In this document: in pieces, positions 8,674-17,165 of the stretch
Position numbering within the stretch: position 1 is the stretch's first letter
Layout: the number at the start of each line of letters is the position of its first letter
The notes under the pieces: generated by a model
What the model saw: the letters and a program-made list of their open reading frames with translations, nothing else
What the model was told of the DNA's origin: nothing
The model's database searches: none
Assembly: GCA_900215285.1 (NCBI GenBank)
Contig: OCMG01000004.1
Coordinates: forward strand, 2,402,001-2,466,000
DNA length: 64,000 nucleotides
Direction of reading: 5' to 3'
From: Ensifer adhaerens
Lineage (GTDB): Bacteria > Pseudomonadota > Alphaproteobacteria > Rhizobiales > Rhizobiaceae
Program-made: the position numbers and the translations under genes

Positions 8674-8699
8674 GGAGTGTCGCAAACATTTGACACTCC
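8674..8699. repeat. Inverted repeat in the fnrN-hemN gap
   Basis: GGAGTGTC (8674-8681) and GACACTCC (8692-8699) are perfect inverted copies 10 bases apart, next to the anaerobox. There is no T-run, so a terminator is unlikely; a binding site for another regulator is possible. Confidence 0.45.
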
Positions 8700-8703
8700 C
8701 TGT

Positions 8704-8717
8704 TTGATCAAGATCAA
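8704..8717. promoter_or_regulatory. Anaerobox (FNR/FnrN site) upstream of hemN
   Basis: TTGAT-CAAG-ATCAA matches the FNR consensus TTGAT-N4-ATCAA in all ten arm positions. It ends 48 bases before the hemN ATG, suited to class II activation, and also lies upstream of fnrN on the other strand. Confidence 0.85.
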
Positions 8718-8765
8718 GCACGGAGCGGATTTTTGCCTTTATTCAATTCCGGCAGGAGAACGCCC

Positions 8766-10130
8766 ATGCTTCAGTCGTCCACATACAAGTCATTGACAGG
8801 CAAATATTCGGCCCCGGTTCCGCGCTATACGAGCTATCCGACAGCGCCTCACTTTGGTCCTCATATTACAAATACGGAATACACCCAGTGGCTGCAAGCC
8901 CTTGGGGAGGGTGACAAGCTGTCGCTGTATGTCCATGTTCCCTATTGCGACCGTCTCTGCTGGTTCTGCGCCTGTCATACGAAGCATACGCTGCGCTATG
9001 AGCCGGTGGCCGAGTATCTCGACGCCCTGACGCGCGAAGTGCTGGCCGTGTCGAAGCTGGTGAGCCCGAAGGCGGTGGTGAGCGCGCTGCATTTCGGCGG
9101 TGGTTCGCCGACGCTGATGAAACCAGAGGATATCCGCCGCATTGGCGCGCTTTTCCGCTCTGCTTTCAATTTCGCTCCTAATGCCGAGATCAGCGTCGAG
9201 ATGGACCCGAACGACATGGACGAGGCGCGCTACGATGCGCTGGCCGATATCGGCATGACGCGGGCGAGCCTTGGTGTTCAGGACTTTCAAGCAGAGGTGC
9301 AGAAGGCGATCAACCGCATCCAGACCTTTGAACACACAAAGTCGGTGGTCGATGCGGTCAGGGCGCGGGGCGTTCATTCGGTCAATTGTGACCTGCTTTA
9401 CGGTCTGCCGCACCAGACGCTGGAGACTTTGGCTGCGACCGTCAACCAGATCCTGACGCTCGACCCCGACCGCATCGCGCTGTTTGGCTATGCCCATGTG
9501 CCGTGGATGAAGAAGCACCAGACGATGATCAAGGAAGAGGTGCTGCCGGATGTCGACGCCCGTTTCGAGCAGTCGCGCATGGCAGCCGCGATGCTGGTTG
9601 CGGCCGGTTATCAACCGATCGGCATCGACCATTTCGCCAAGCCGGACGACTCGATGGCCATCGCGGACAGGGAAGGGCGTCTTCGTCGCAATTTCCAGGG
9701 CTATACGGATGACGCTGCCGAAACACTGATCGGCTTCGGCGCGTCCTCCATCGGCCAGTTCCGCCAGGGCTTCGTGCAGAACCAGACGGCGACCGGCGAA
9801 TATCAGCGGATGACGCAGACAGATGGTCTGACGGTGGTGCGCGGCCTTGCCTTTAGCGACGAGGACCGGCTGCGCGGCTATGCGATCGAGAAGATCATGT
9901 GCGATTTTGCCTTCTCCTTTGCGGAACTCAAGGAGCGTTTCGGCGCTGCAGCCCACGAGGTGATTGCCGAGGCAAAGCTGTTTGTCGGGCAGAATGCGGA
10001 TGGGCTAGCCGAGATTGTCGATGGGCGATTCCGGCTGACCGAGACGGGCCGGCTTTTTGCGCGAACGGTCGCCTCGCAGTTCGATGCCTATCTCGGAAAT
10101 GGCAAGGGGCGGCATTCGATTGCAGTGTAA
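8766..10130 (+). CDS. hemN: Oxygen-independent coproporphyrinogen III oxidase HemN
   Basis: A 454-residue radical-SAM enzyme that decarboxylates coproporphyrinogen III to protoporphyrinogen IX without oxygen. The cluster motif is complete: C61-x3-C65-x2-C68-x-C70 in YCDRLCWFCACH. The N-terminal YTSYPTAPHF and the GGGSPT segment are HemN-specific, as is FARTVASQFDAYL at the C-terminus, which argues against the HemW-like relatives. I chose the ATG at 8766 because GCAGGAGAA precedes it. The perfect anaerobox just upstream suggests FnrN induces it when oxygen falls, feeding haem to the cbb3 oxidase. Confidence 0.94.
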   Translation: MLQSSTYKSLTGKYSAPVPRYTSYPTAPHFGPHITNTEYTQWLQALGEGDKLSLYVHVPYCDRLCWFCACHTKHTLRYEPVAEYLDALTREVLAVSKLVSPKAVVSALHFGGGSPTLMKPEDIRRIGALFRSAFNFAPNAEISVEMDPNDMDEARYDALADIGMTRASLGVQDFQAEVQKAINRIQTFEHTKSVVDAVRARGVHSVNCDLLYGLPHQTLETLAATVNQILTLDPDRIALFGYAHVPWMKKHQTMIKEEVLPDVDARFEQSRMAAAMLVAAGYQPIGIDHFAKPDDSMAIADREGRLRRNFQGYTDDAAETLIGFGASSIGQFRQGFVQNQTATGEYQRMTQTDGLTVVRGLAFSDEDRLRGYAIEKIMCDFAFSFAELKERFGAAAHEVIAEAKLFVGQNADGLAEIVDGRFRLTETGRLFARTVASQFDAYLGNGKGRHSIAV

Positions 10131-10242
10131 ACGCGCAACAGATGCCCCCCATTTATGTCATTTGACTGTTGCAAGCCATTGGCTTTTGAAATCGATTTGC
10201 CTATAGCATCGCGCAACAGCTTTGAAATTGAGAGGTATCGGC

Positions 10243-10521
10243 GTGACGACGACGTTTGATAAGGTAGCCGACATTATTTCTGAAACCAGCGAAATCGACC
10301 GCGAGAAGATTACGCCCGAGAGCCATACGATCGACGATCTCGGCATCGACAGCCTGGACTTCCTCGACATCGTTTTCGCGATCGACAAGGAATTCGGCAT
10401 CAAGATTCCGCTCGAAAAGTGGACCCAGGAAGTCAATGACGGCAAGGTTGCGACGGACGAGTACTTCGTTCTCAAGAACCTCTGCGCCAAGATCGACGAA
10501 CTGCGCGCCGCCAAGGGTTGA
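10243..10521 (+). CDS. acpXL: Acyl carrier protein AcpXL (very-long-chain fatty acid)
   Basis: A 92-residue acyl carrier protein with phosphopantetheine site Ser37 in [12 protein letters not shown]. AcpXL carries the growing 27-hydroxyoctacosanoate chain that LpxXL puts on lipid A in Rhizobiales. I chose GTG at 10243, with GAGAGG 7 bases before it; it gives the usual AcpXL length and N-terminus ([11 protein letters not shown]). A TTG at 10222 would add seven unconserved residues. It is the first gene of the acpXL-lpxXL cluster. A GCGCAACAG motif lies 24 bases upstream, with another copy near the end of hemN. Confidence 0.92.
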   Translation: MTTTFDKVADIISETSEIDREKITPESHTIDDLGIDSLDFLDIVFAIDKEFGIKIPLEKWTQEVNDGKVATDEYFVLKNLCAKIDELRAAKG

Positions 10522-10539
10522 GGCCTGACGGCTTTCTCC

Positions 10540-10560
10540 GGGGCCGTATCCTGCGGCCCC
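10540..10560. other. Hairpin between acpXL and the fabZ-like gene
   Basis: GGGGCCG (10540-10546) pairs with CGGCCCC (10554-10560) across a 7-base loop. No T-run follows, so it is more likely to protect or tune the abundant acpXL message than to end transcription. Confidence 0.4.
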
Positions 10561-10579
10561 GCGCGACAGGTGCGATCCC

Positions 10580-11056
10580 ATGCTGCTTGAATATTTCCAG
10601 ATGATAGACCGCGTGACGGGCCTCGACTTGAAGTCGGGGCATCTTGTCGCGCGTTCCGTCGTTCCCGAAAAGAGCCCGGTCTTCGAAGGGCATTTTCCCG
10701 GCATGCCACTGGTGCCCGGCGTTCTGCTCATCGAGACGATGGCGCAGGCCTCCGGCCTGATGCTGCTTGCGGTCAACGAGTTTTCCTCAATGCCGCTCCT
10801 GATGGCGGTTGACGAGGCTAAGCTGCGCACCTTTGTCGAGCCGCTTGCGGAACTCGATGTCGAGGCCGATCTCGTGCATCTCGGCTCCGGCTACGCTGTG
10901 ACGAAGGCGAAGATTACTTCGGGCGGCAAGAAGGTCTGCGATGCGCAATTGAAGCTGCGCACGATTCCCTTCGACCAGGTTCCCATTGGCGATATCGTGA
11001 AGGACCGCGCCCGCGAGATCGGGCTTCACGACGCAATCGCGGCCAACGTGTCATAA
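10580..11056 (+). CDS. FabZ/FabA-type 3-hydroxyacyl-ACP dehydratase of the VLCFA cluster
   Basis: A 158-residue hot-dog-fold protein. The segment GHFPGMPLVPGVLLIETMAQ has the catalytic His and the family PGV signature; the second acidic residue is probably the Glu of IETMAQ. It should dehydrate 3-hydroxyacyl-AcpXL in the elongation cycle that makes the C28 acyl chain of lipid A. It is distinct from housekeeping FabZ by context (often called fabZXL). It follows acpXL and is followed 11 bases later by the ketosynthase pair, in one operon. Confidence 0.88.
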   Translation: MLLEYFQMIDRVTGLDLKSGHLVARSVVPEKSPVFEGHFPGMPLVPGVLLIETMAQASGLMLLAVNEFSSMPLLMAVDEAKLRTFVEPLAELDVEADLVHLGSGYAVTKAKITSGGKKVCDAQLKLRTIPFDQVPIGDIVKDRAREIGLHDAIAANVS

Positions 11057-11067
11057 GGACTGAAAAC

Positions 11068-12258
11068 ATGGCCAAGTCTGATCAGGATGTGGTGATAACC
11101 GGCATCGGTCTCGTGTCGTCGCTGGGCGTCGGGCGCGAGGCGCATGAGGCGCTGATCCTCGGCGATCATGCGCCTGCGCCGATCGTCGAAACCGAGCGCT
11201 TTGCGCCCTATCCGGTGCATCCGCTGCCGGCGATCGACTGGTCGCAGCAAATCCCGAAGCGTGGCGACCAGCGCCAGATGGAAAACTGGCAGCGGCTCGG
11301 CGTCTTCGCCGCCGGTCTGGCACTGGACGATGCCGGCTTCAAGGACGACGCTGATGCCTGCGCCTCCATGGACATGATCGTGGCGGCTGGCGGCGGCGAG
11401 CGCGACATCAATGTCGATTCCATGATCGTGGACGAGGCGCTGAAGCGTAACGACCGCGAGGCGCTCCTGAACCAGAAGCTGACGACGGAACTGCGCCCGA
11501 CGCTTTTCCTCGCCCAGCTTTCCAACCTTCTCGCCGGCAATATTTCGATCGTTCACAAGGTCACGGGCTCATCGCGCACCTTCATGGGCGAAGAGGGCGC
11601 GGGCGTTTCGGCTGTGGAAACGGCGGCTGCACGCATTCGCGCCGGTCAGTCCACGCATGCGCTGGTCGGCGGCGCGTTCATCGCCGAGCGTCTCGACATC
11701 ATCCTCATGGTCGAGGCGATCAAGGGGCATCAGACGGGCGCATGGTCGCCGATCTGGGCGCGCGACAAGGACCATGGCGGCGGCATGATCATGGGTTCGG
11801 TCGGGGCGTTTCTGATCCTCGAATCGCGGAAGCATGCGGAAGCGCGCGGCGCGCACATCTATGCGACCATCGAGACGGTGGAGGGTGATCGCGGCAATCG
11901 CGCCGATGGCAAGCTTGAAAAGCGGCTGGAGCGGATGGTCGAGGGCGCGAAGCCCGAGCTTGTCATGTCCGGCACGTCGGGCTTCCACGAACTGGCAGCC
12001 CGTGAGAAGGCGTTCTTCGAAGCGAAGTTCCCGGACGCGGCGATCCGCGGTTTCGGCGGGCTCATCGGTCACTCGGTCGAGGCGCAGTTCACTGCCGGCA
12101 TCGGCCTTGCCGCTATGGCGCTGGGCGCTGCAAAGCAGGTCGCTCCTTTCGACAAGGAGCATGAAAAGGCGATGACGAAGCCGGCAACGACTGCCATCGT
12201 CACCACCATTGGCCATCAGCGCGGCGAGGGGATTGCCCTTCTCGTCGCCAATGCGTGA
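11068..12258 (+). CDS. Ketosynthase-like FabF2XL, active-site Cys missing
   Basis: A 396-residue beta-ketoacyl-ACP synthase homologue (VVITGIGLVSSLG N-terminus, GGLIGHSVEAQFTAGIGLAA near the end). Aligned to FabF around the nucleophile elbow, the Cys position falls in MGEEGAG (E175/E176), and the first catalytic His of NAHGTST is replaced by Ser301 (MSGTSG). The second His (H335) remains. It therefore looks unable to condense by itself, like the chain-length-factor subunit of type II polyketide synthases, and probably pairs with the complete enzyme encoded next. A TAAGGA site 8 bases before the ATG fixes the start. Known acpXL clusters call this gene fabF2XL. Confidence 0.82.
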   Translation: MAKSDQDVVITGIGLVSSLGVGREAHEALILGDHAPAPIVETERFAPYPVHPLPAIDWSQQIPKRGDQRQMENWQRLGVFAAGLALDDAGFKDDADACASMDMIVAAGGGERDINVDSMIVDEALKRNDREALLNQKLTTELRPTLFLAQLSNLLAGNISIVHKVTGSSRTFMGEEGAGVSAVETAAARIRAGQSTHALVGGAFIAERLDIILMVEAIKGHQTGAWSPIWARDKDHGGGMIMGSVGAFLILESRKHAEARGAHIYATIETVEGDRGNRADGKLEKRLERMVEGAKPELVMSGTSGFHELAAREKAFFEAKFPDAAIRGFGGLIGHSVEAQFTAGIGLAAMALGAAKQVAPFDKEHEKAMTKPATTAIVTTIGHQRGEGIALLVANA

Positions 12259-12269
12259 GGCACAAGGTC

Positions 12270-13553
12270 ATGAGCAATCAGTTTCGCGATCATCTCGGCA
12301 GACCTGTCGTGGCCGTCACCGGCATGGGCGTCATCACCTCGCTCGGCCAGGGGCTCGAGGATAACTGGGCGGCGCTGACGGGTGGCCGTTCGGGCATTCA
12401 CGACATCACGCGTTTCCCGGTCAACGAGTTGTCGACCCGCATTGCCGGCACGGTGGATTTCATCGATCTGCCCGTCTCGAATGCCGTGGAACGGTCCTAT
12501 GCCATGGCGCGTGAGACGACCTTGGAAGCGCTGGCGCAGGCCGGGCTTTCGGGCGATTTCAACGGGCCGCTGTTTCTGGCCGCACCTCCGGTCGAACCGG
12601 AATGGTCCGCCCGCTTCGAGCTTGCCGACCGCGCCGGTCCGGCTGAAGAGCCGGGCGATGCCTATGACCGCTTCCTGGCAGCCATGCGCGAGCGTCCCGA
12701 TCCGGCCTTCCATGAGGCTGTTCTCTTCGGATCGATCTCCGAGCGGCTCGCCGACAAGTTCGGTACGCGCGGGCTTCCGGTGACGCTTTCAACGGCCTGT
12801 GCATCGGGCGCAACGGCGATCCAGCTCGGCGTCGAAGCCATCCGCCAGGGCCGTACGGAGCGCGCGCTGACGGTGGCGACCGACGGTTCGGTTTCGGCCG
12901 AAGCACTCATCCGCTTCTCGCTGCTTTCGGCACTCTCCACGCAGAACGACCCGCCGGAGAAAGCCTCCAAGCCCTTCACCAAGGACCGCGACGGTTTTGT
13001 CATCGCGGAAGGGGCGGCGACGCTGGTTCTCGAATCGCTGGAATCGGCGATTGCGCGCGGCGCCAAGGTCTACGGCATCGTGAAGGGCTGCGGCGAAAAG
13101 GCCGACTCGTTCCACCGCACGCGCTCCTCGCCGGACGGCGGGCCGGCGATTGCCACGATCCGCGCGGCGCTTGAAGATGCGGGCGTTGGCGAAGAGGCGA
13201 TCGGCTATATCAACGCCCATGGCACATCGACGCCGGAAAACGACAAGATGGAATATGGCGCGATGCTCTCCGTCTTCGGCGAGCGGCTGAAATCCATCCC
13301 GGTTTCGTCCAACAAGTCGATGATCGGCCATACGCTGACGGCGGCTGGTGCAGTCGAGGCCGTGTTCTCGCTGCAGACGATCCTGACCGGCACTCTGCCG
13401 CCGACGATCAACTACCAGAACCCGGACCCGTCGATCGAGCTCGATGTCGTGCCGAATGTGAAGCGGGCGCAGCAGGTTTCGGCCGTGCTGTCCAACTCCT
13501 TCGGCTTCGGCGGGCAGAATGCCAGCCTTGTGCTGGCGGCGGAACCTCGGTAA
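12270..13553 (+). CDS. Beta-ketoacyl-ACP synthase FabF1XL (catalytically complete)
   Basis: A 427-residue ketosynthase with the full triad: C177 in LSTACASG, H317 in INAHGTSTPEND and H354 in NKSMIGHTL. It should carry out the condensation steps of the very-long-chain acyl-AcpXL. An insertion of about 40 residues relative to E. coli FabF lies before the nucleophile elbow. I chose the ATG at 12270, preceded by AAGG; a GTG at 12255 overlaps the preceding stop region and is less likely. Only 11 bases separate it from the Cys-less partner, consistent with a heterodimer. Confidence 0.88.
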   Translation: MSNQFRDHLGRPVVAVTGMGVITSLGQGLEDNWAALTGGRSGIHDITRFPVNELSTRIAGTVDFIDLPVSNAVERSYAMARETTLEALAQAGLSGDFNGPLFLAAPPVEPEWSARFELADRAGPAEEPGDAYDRFLAAMRERPDPAFHEAVLFGSISERLADKFGTRGLPVTLSTACASGATAIQLGVEAIRQGRTERALTVATDGSVSAEALIRFSLLSALSTQNDPPEKASKPFTKDRDGFVIAEGAATLVLESLESAIARGAKVYGIVKGCGEKADSFHRTRSSPDGGPAIATIRAALEDAGVGEEAIGYINAHGTSTPENDKMEYGAMLSVFGERLKSIPVSSNKSMIGHTLTAAGAVEAVFSLQTILTGTLPPTINYQNPDPSIELDVVPNVKRAQQVSAVLSNSFGFGGQNASLVLAAEPR

Positions 13554-13605
13554 ACCGCACATCTGAAAATCAGGATATTCAACCGCGAAAGCGGAAGGTT
13601 GGACC

Positions 13606-14634
13606 ATGCGCGCATTGCAACTCATCGAAGATCGCAGACTGGAAGCCGTCGAGCTTCCCGAGCCGGAAGCGCCGGCACCGGGCGAGGTGACGCTGCGTGT
13701 GAAAGCCGTTGCCTTGAACCATATCGATGTCTGGGGATGGCGCGGCATGGCGTTTGCCAAGCGCAAGATGCCGCTGACCATCGGCGCGGAAGCGTCGGGC
13801 GTGGTCGAGGCCATCGGTCCGGGCGTTGCCAATGTGCTGCCGGGCCAGCTCGTGTCGATCTACGGTGCGCGCGTCTGCGGCCATTGCAAGGCTTGCCGCG
13901 AAGGTCGCGACAATCTCTGCGAACATGTCGGCGGCGTGCATGGCTTCCACCTTGATGGCTTCGCGCAGGAGAAGATCAACATTCCGGCGCGCCAGCTTGT
14001 CGTTGCTCCGCCCGGCATCGATGCGGTGGCTGCAGCGCTGGCACCGGTGACCTTCGGGACGGTCGAGCACATGCTGTTCGACAATGCCAAGCTCCAGCCG
14101 GGCGAGACGATCCTTGTTCATGCTGGCGGCTCGGGCATTGGTTCGGCGGCGATCCAGCTTGCCAAGCGCATGGGCTGCACGGTCATCACGACGGTTGGCT
14201 CGGACGACAAGATCGAGAAGGCGAAGGCGCTGGGCGCTGATCACGTCATCAACTATCGCGTCGACCGCTTCGAGGGCGTGGTGCGCAAGCTCACCAAGAA
14301 GAAGGGTGTCGATGTCGTCTTCGAACATGTCGGCAAGGACACCTGGGCGGGCTCGATCCTGTCCATGAAACGCGGCGGGCGGCTTGTCACCTGCGGTTCC
14401 ACCTCGGGCGTTTCGACCGAAATGAACCTCATGATGCTCTTCCAGCAGCAACTCAAGCTGCTCGGCTCGTTCGGCTGCCGCATGGAGAACATGGCGAACG
14501 CCATGCAGAAGATGGCGCAGGGTATTGTCCATCCGGTCATCGACACGGAGGTCGGCTTCGGCGAGATTGATGTGGCGCTGAAGCGGATGGAAGAGCGTTC
14601 GATCTTCGGCAAAATCATCCTGCGGATGGATTGA
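13606..14634 (+). CDS. Zinc-binding dehydrogenase / MDR family (Adh2XL-like)
   Basis: A 342-residue medium-chain dehydrogenase/reductase. It has the GHE-like GAEASGVVEAIGPGV segment, the four-cysteine zinc lobe CGHCKACREGRDNLC, and the Rossmann motif HAGGSGIGSAAIQLAKRMGC. In acpXL clusters this gene is named adh2XL and is thought to act on the very-long-chain acyl intermediate, but its exact reaction is not settled; enoyl-ACP reduction is one idea. GGAAGG lies before the ATG. It is followed 4 bases later by lpxXL, so it is co-transcribed. Confidence 0.85.
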   Translation: MRALQLIEDRRLEAVELPEPEAPAPGEVTLRVKAVALNHIDVWGWRGMAFAKRKMPLTIGAEASGVVEAIGPGVANVLPGQLVSIYGARVCGHCKACREGRDNLCEHVGGVHGFHLDGFAQEKINIPARQLVVAPPGIDAVAAALAPVTFGTVEHMLFDNAKLQPGETILVHAGGSGIGSAAIQLAKRMGCTVITTVGSDDKIEKAKALGADHVINYRVDRFEGVVRKLTKKKGVDVVFEHVGKDTWAGSILSMKRGGRLVTCGSTSGVSTEMNLMMLFQQQLKLLGSFGCRMENMANAMQKMAQGIVHPVIDTEVGFGEIDVALKRMEERSIFGKIILRMD

Positions 14635-14638
14635 GGCC

Positions 14639-15589
14639 ATGAAGGGCCTTGCGCTCCGCATTGGCGCGAATTTGCGCAAGGCATGGCCGTGGCTGCTCGC
14701 CAGGCTGGTCTTGGCTGGCCTCATGCTGCTCAAGCTCCTGCCTGCGGATTTCGCGCTTAACCTGATAGATCGCGTCGCACGCTGGTTGGGTCCGAAGCAG
14801 AAGCGTCATCGGCTGATGCTCTATAATCTGAAGCGCGCCTTCCCGGAAAAGACGGACGAAGAGCGACTGAAGATCGCCATGGATTCCTGGGGGTCTATGG
14901 GCCGCATGGCGGCGGAATATGTCTATCTCGACAGGCTCTTCGACTTCGATCCGGAGCGGCAGAGCAAGGGCAGGGTGGAAGTTTCCGGTATTCCGCTCTT
15001 CCTGGAGATTCGCGACCTGAAGGGGCCGTTTATCGTTTTCACCGCCCATACGGCGAATTTCGAGATGCTGCCTGTTGCGGGGAACGCCTTCGGGCTCGAC
15101 GTGACGGTGCTCTTCCGGCCGCCCAACAATCCCTACATGGCCGACATGATTCACGGGTTCCGGGCCGATCGCATGGGCGAGCTGGTTCCCTCGCATGCCG
15201 GCTCCTCGTTCGCGCTGGCGCGTCAGCTCGAACGCGGCGGCGGCGTTGGTGTGCTGGTCGACCAGAAATTCTCCAAGGGTGCCAACACGACGCTCTTTGG
15301 GGTGCCGGTGAAAACCAATCCCTTGCTGGCGAAGCTCGTGCGGCAGTTCAACTGCCCGGTCTATCCCGCGCGCTGCATCCGTCTTCCCGGCAATCGCTAT
15401 CGGCTGGAGCTTGAGCCGGCGCTGACGATCCCGCGCAAGGAAAACGGCGACGTGGACGTGAATGCCACCGCGCAATTGCTCAACGATACGGTCGAGCGCT
15501 GGGTGCGGGAATATCCCGGCCAGTGGCTATGGTATCATGATCGCTGGGACATCAAGTTTTCCGAAGAGTACCGGAATTTCGTTCCCTGA
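14639..15589 (+). CDS. lpxXL: Lipid A very-long-chain acyltransferase LpxXL
   Basis: A 316-residue HtrB/MsbB-family acyltransferase with an N-terminal hydrophobic segment. The catalytic H-x4-D/E motif is HTANFE (in VFTAHTANFEML), and later motifs VLFRPPNNPYM and VGVLVDQKFSKGAN fit LpxL relatives. In Rhizobiales LpxXL transfers the 27-hydroxyoctacosanoyl chain from AcpXL to Kdo2-lipid A on the inner membrane. Ending the acpXL operon supports this over general LpxL. Start ATG at 14639 follows the dehydrogenase gene with a GGATTGAGG sequence overlapping its stop. Confidence 0.9.
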   Translation: MKGLALRIGANLRKAWPWLLARLVLAGLMLLKLLPADFALNLIDRVARWLGPKQKRHRLMLYNLKRAFPEKTDEERLKIAMDSWGSMGRMAAEYVYLDRLFDFDPERQSKGRVEVSGIPLFLEIRDLKGPFIVFTAHTANFEMLPVAGNAFGLDVTVLFRPPNNPYMADMIHGFRADRMGELVPSHAGSSFALARQLERGGGVGVLVDQKFSKGANTTLFGVPVKTNPLLAKLVRQFNCPVYPARCIRLPGNRYRLELEPALTIPRKENGDVDVNATAQLLNDTVERWVREYPGQWLWYHDRWDIKFSEEYRNFVP

Positions 15590-15723
15590 TCCCGATCTGC
15601 CGGAATCGCAGGGCGGCAATTCGGATTTCGGCCTTCAAAAATGCCCTTACAACGCATAGGAAATTCTGAGGGTCCGGTCGCGGCACTGCGAACGGGCTGA
15701 CGGACGCCATCACAGGAGCCCCC

Positions 15724-16662
15724 ATGCCAGTCGCCTCCCTGAAGGTTCAGGACATCCTCAACGAGGTCTATCACGAGATGCAGCCGCATATCGGCGAGGG
15801 CAAGGTGGCGGATTACATTCCGGCGCTCGCCCGCATAGACCCGAAGAAGTTCGGCATGGCGGTGGTGACGGCCGAGGGTGAGGTCTTCACGGTAGGAGAC
15901 GCATCCGAGCCTTTCTCCATCCAGAGCGTGTCGAAGGTCTTCACGCTGACGCTGGCGCTGGGGCGGATCGGCGCGGGGCTCTGGTCGCGGGTGGGGCGCG
16001 AACCGTCCGGCACCGCGTTCAACTCCATCGTCCAGCTCGAACATGAGCATGGCATTCCCCGAAACCCGTTCATCAATGCAGGTGCGATCGTGGTCGCGGA
16101 CGTGCTGCTCGCCGGCCATCAGCCGCGCGAGACGCTGGGCGAAATCCTGCAATTCTTCCGCTATCTCTCCGGCGACGACAGCGTTTATATCGACGAGGAC
16201 GTCGCGCGCTCCGAGCAGGCAACCGGATTCCGCAATGCGGCGCTTGCCAATTACATGCGTGCCTTTGGCAATATCCACAATCCGGTCGAAAAGACCCTGG
16301 GCGTCTACTACCACCAGTGCTCGGTGGCCATGAGCTGCGAGCAATTGGCCAGGGCCGGGCTGTTTCTCGCAAGCGGCGGGCGCAACCCCGTTTCCAGCCA
16401 GACGGTCGTGACGCGCGACCGGGCGCGGCGTATCAACGCGCTGATGATCACCTGCGGGCATTATGACGCATCGGGCGACTTTGCCTTCCGCGTTGGCCTG
16501 CCCGGCAAAAGCGGCGTCGGTGGCGGCATCCTGGCGATTGCACCGGGCAAGGCGTCCATCGCCGTCTGGTCGCCGGGCCTCAACGCCAACGGCAATTCGG
16601 CGACGGGAACGCGGGCGCTGGAGCTTTTTGCCAAGAAGAGCGGCTGGTCGGTCTTTGGCTGA
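15724..16662 (+). CDS. glsA: Glutaminase A
   Basis: A 312-residue serine-dependent glutaminase that hydrolyses glutamine to glutamate and ammonia. Serine 68 and Lys71 form the S-x-x-K nucleophile motif in SIQSVSKVF, and further hallmarks are [18 protein letters not shown] and [12 protein letters not shown]. It has no regulatory extension and no signal peptide, so it is cytosolic. ACAGGAGCCCCC before the ATG is a clear ribosome-binding site. It is separated from lpxXL by 134 bases and is convergent with the next gene, ending in a shared hairpin. Confidence 0.94.
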   Translation: MPVASLKVQDILNEVYHEMQPHIGEGKVADYIPALARIDPKKFGMAVVTAEGEVFTVGDASEPFSIQSVSKVFTLTLALGRIGAGLWSRVGREPSGTAFNSIVQLEHEHGIPRNPFINAGAIVVADVLLAGHQPRETLGEILQFFRYLSGDDSVYIDEDVARSEQATGFRNAALANYMRAFGNIHNPVEKTLGVYYHQCSVAMSCEQLARAGLFLASGGRNPVSSQTVVTRDRARRINALMITCGHYDASGDFAFRVGLPGKSGVGGGILAIAPGKASIAVWSPGLNANGNSATGTRALELFAKKSGWSVFG

Positions 16663-16678
16663 GGCAGGTGATGCCTCA
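16660..16678. terminator. Hairpin shared by convergent glsA and GFA gene
   Basis: TGAGGCA (16660-16666) pairs with TGCCTCA (16672-16678) over a 5-base loop and includes both stop codons. There is no T-run on either side, so termination would be weak or factor-dependent. Confidence 0.35.
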
Positions 16679-17092
16679 CCAATCCACGAATTCCTCAGCG
16701 CCGCCGAACGCTGCCGGGAAGCCTCTGTAATGCGGAAGGTTGTCGCAAATGGGCAACATGGCCTCGTCGCACTGGACATGAAACTGCGGCTTGAACATGC
16801 CCGTGGGCAGCAGATAGGCGCTGACGCTGCGCATGCTGACAGAGACGATCTCCGAGAAGAGATAGGTACCGCATTGCCGACAAAACATGCGCTCCGTTGA
16901 TCGGATGACGCGTGGGGTCATCTCGGCGCCGGAGACTTGCACCTGTTCTTTCGGGAAAATGGCTGCCGGAGCGTAAGCCGCCCGGTGGGCGTTCTGGCAA
17001 TCTTCGCAATGGCAGTAAAGTTGCGTGACGGGCGCGCCATCAATGGACAGCGACACGGCGCCACAGCGGCATTGGCAAGTTATTGAGGTCAT
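16676..17092 (-). CDS. GFA-family (CENP-V/GFA domain) zinc-fold protein
   Basis: A 138-residue protein with the cysteine pattern of the GFA (Mss4-like) fold: CQCRCGAV at the N-terminus, CHCEDCQ near residue 35 and FCRQCGTYLF near residue 85. Members bind structural zinc, and some have been linked to glutathione-formaldehyde adducts; that activity cannot be assumed here. It lies beside a hemerythrin-domain gene on the same strand, 73 bases downstream of it, and the two may be co-transcribed. Confidence 0.85.
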   Translation of the reverse strand: MTSITCQCRCGAVSLSIDGAPVTQLYCHCEDCQNAHRAAYAPAAIFPKEQVQVSGAEMTPRVIRSTERMFCRQCGTYLFSEIVSVSMRSVSAYLLPTGMFKPQFHVQCDEAMLPICDNLPHYRGFPAAFGGAEEFVDW

Positions 17093-17165
17093 TGAAGGCT
17101 CCGTTGGGTTCGAAGCCTTTCATAGAAGCATTTCCTGCCAAGTTTTGTCAGTATCGGATGGTCCT

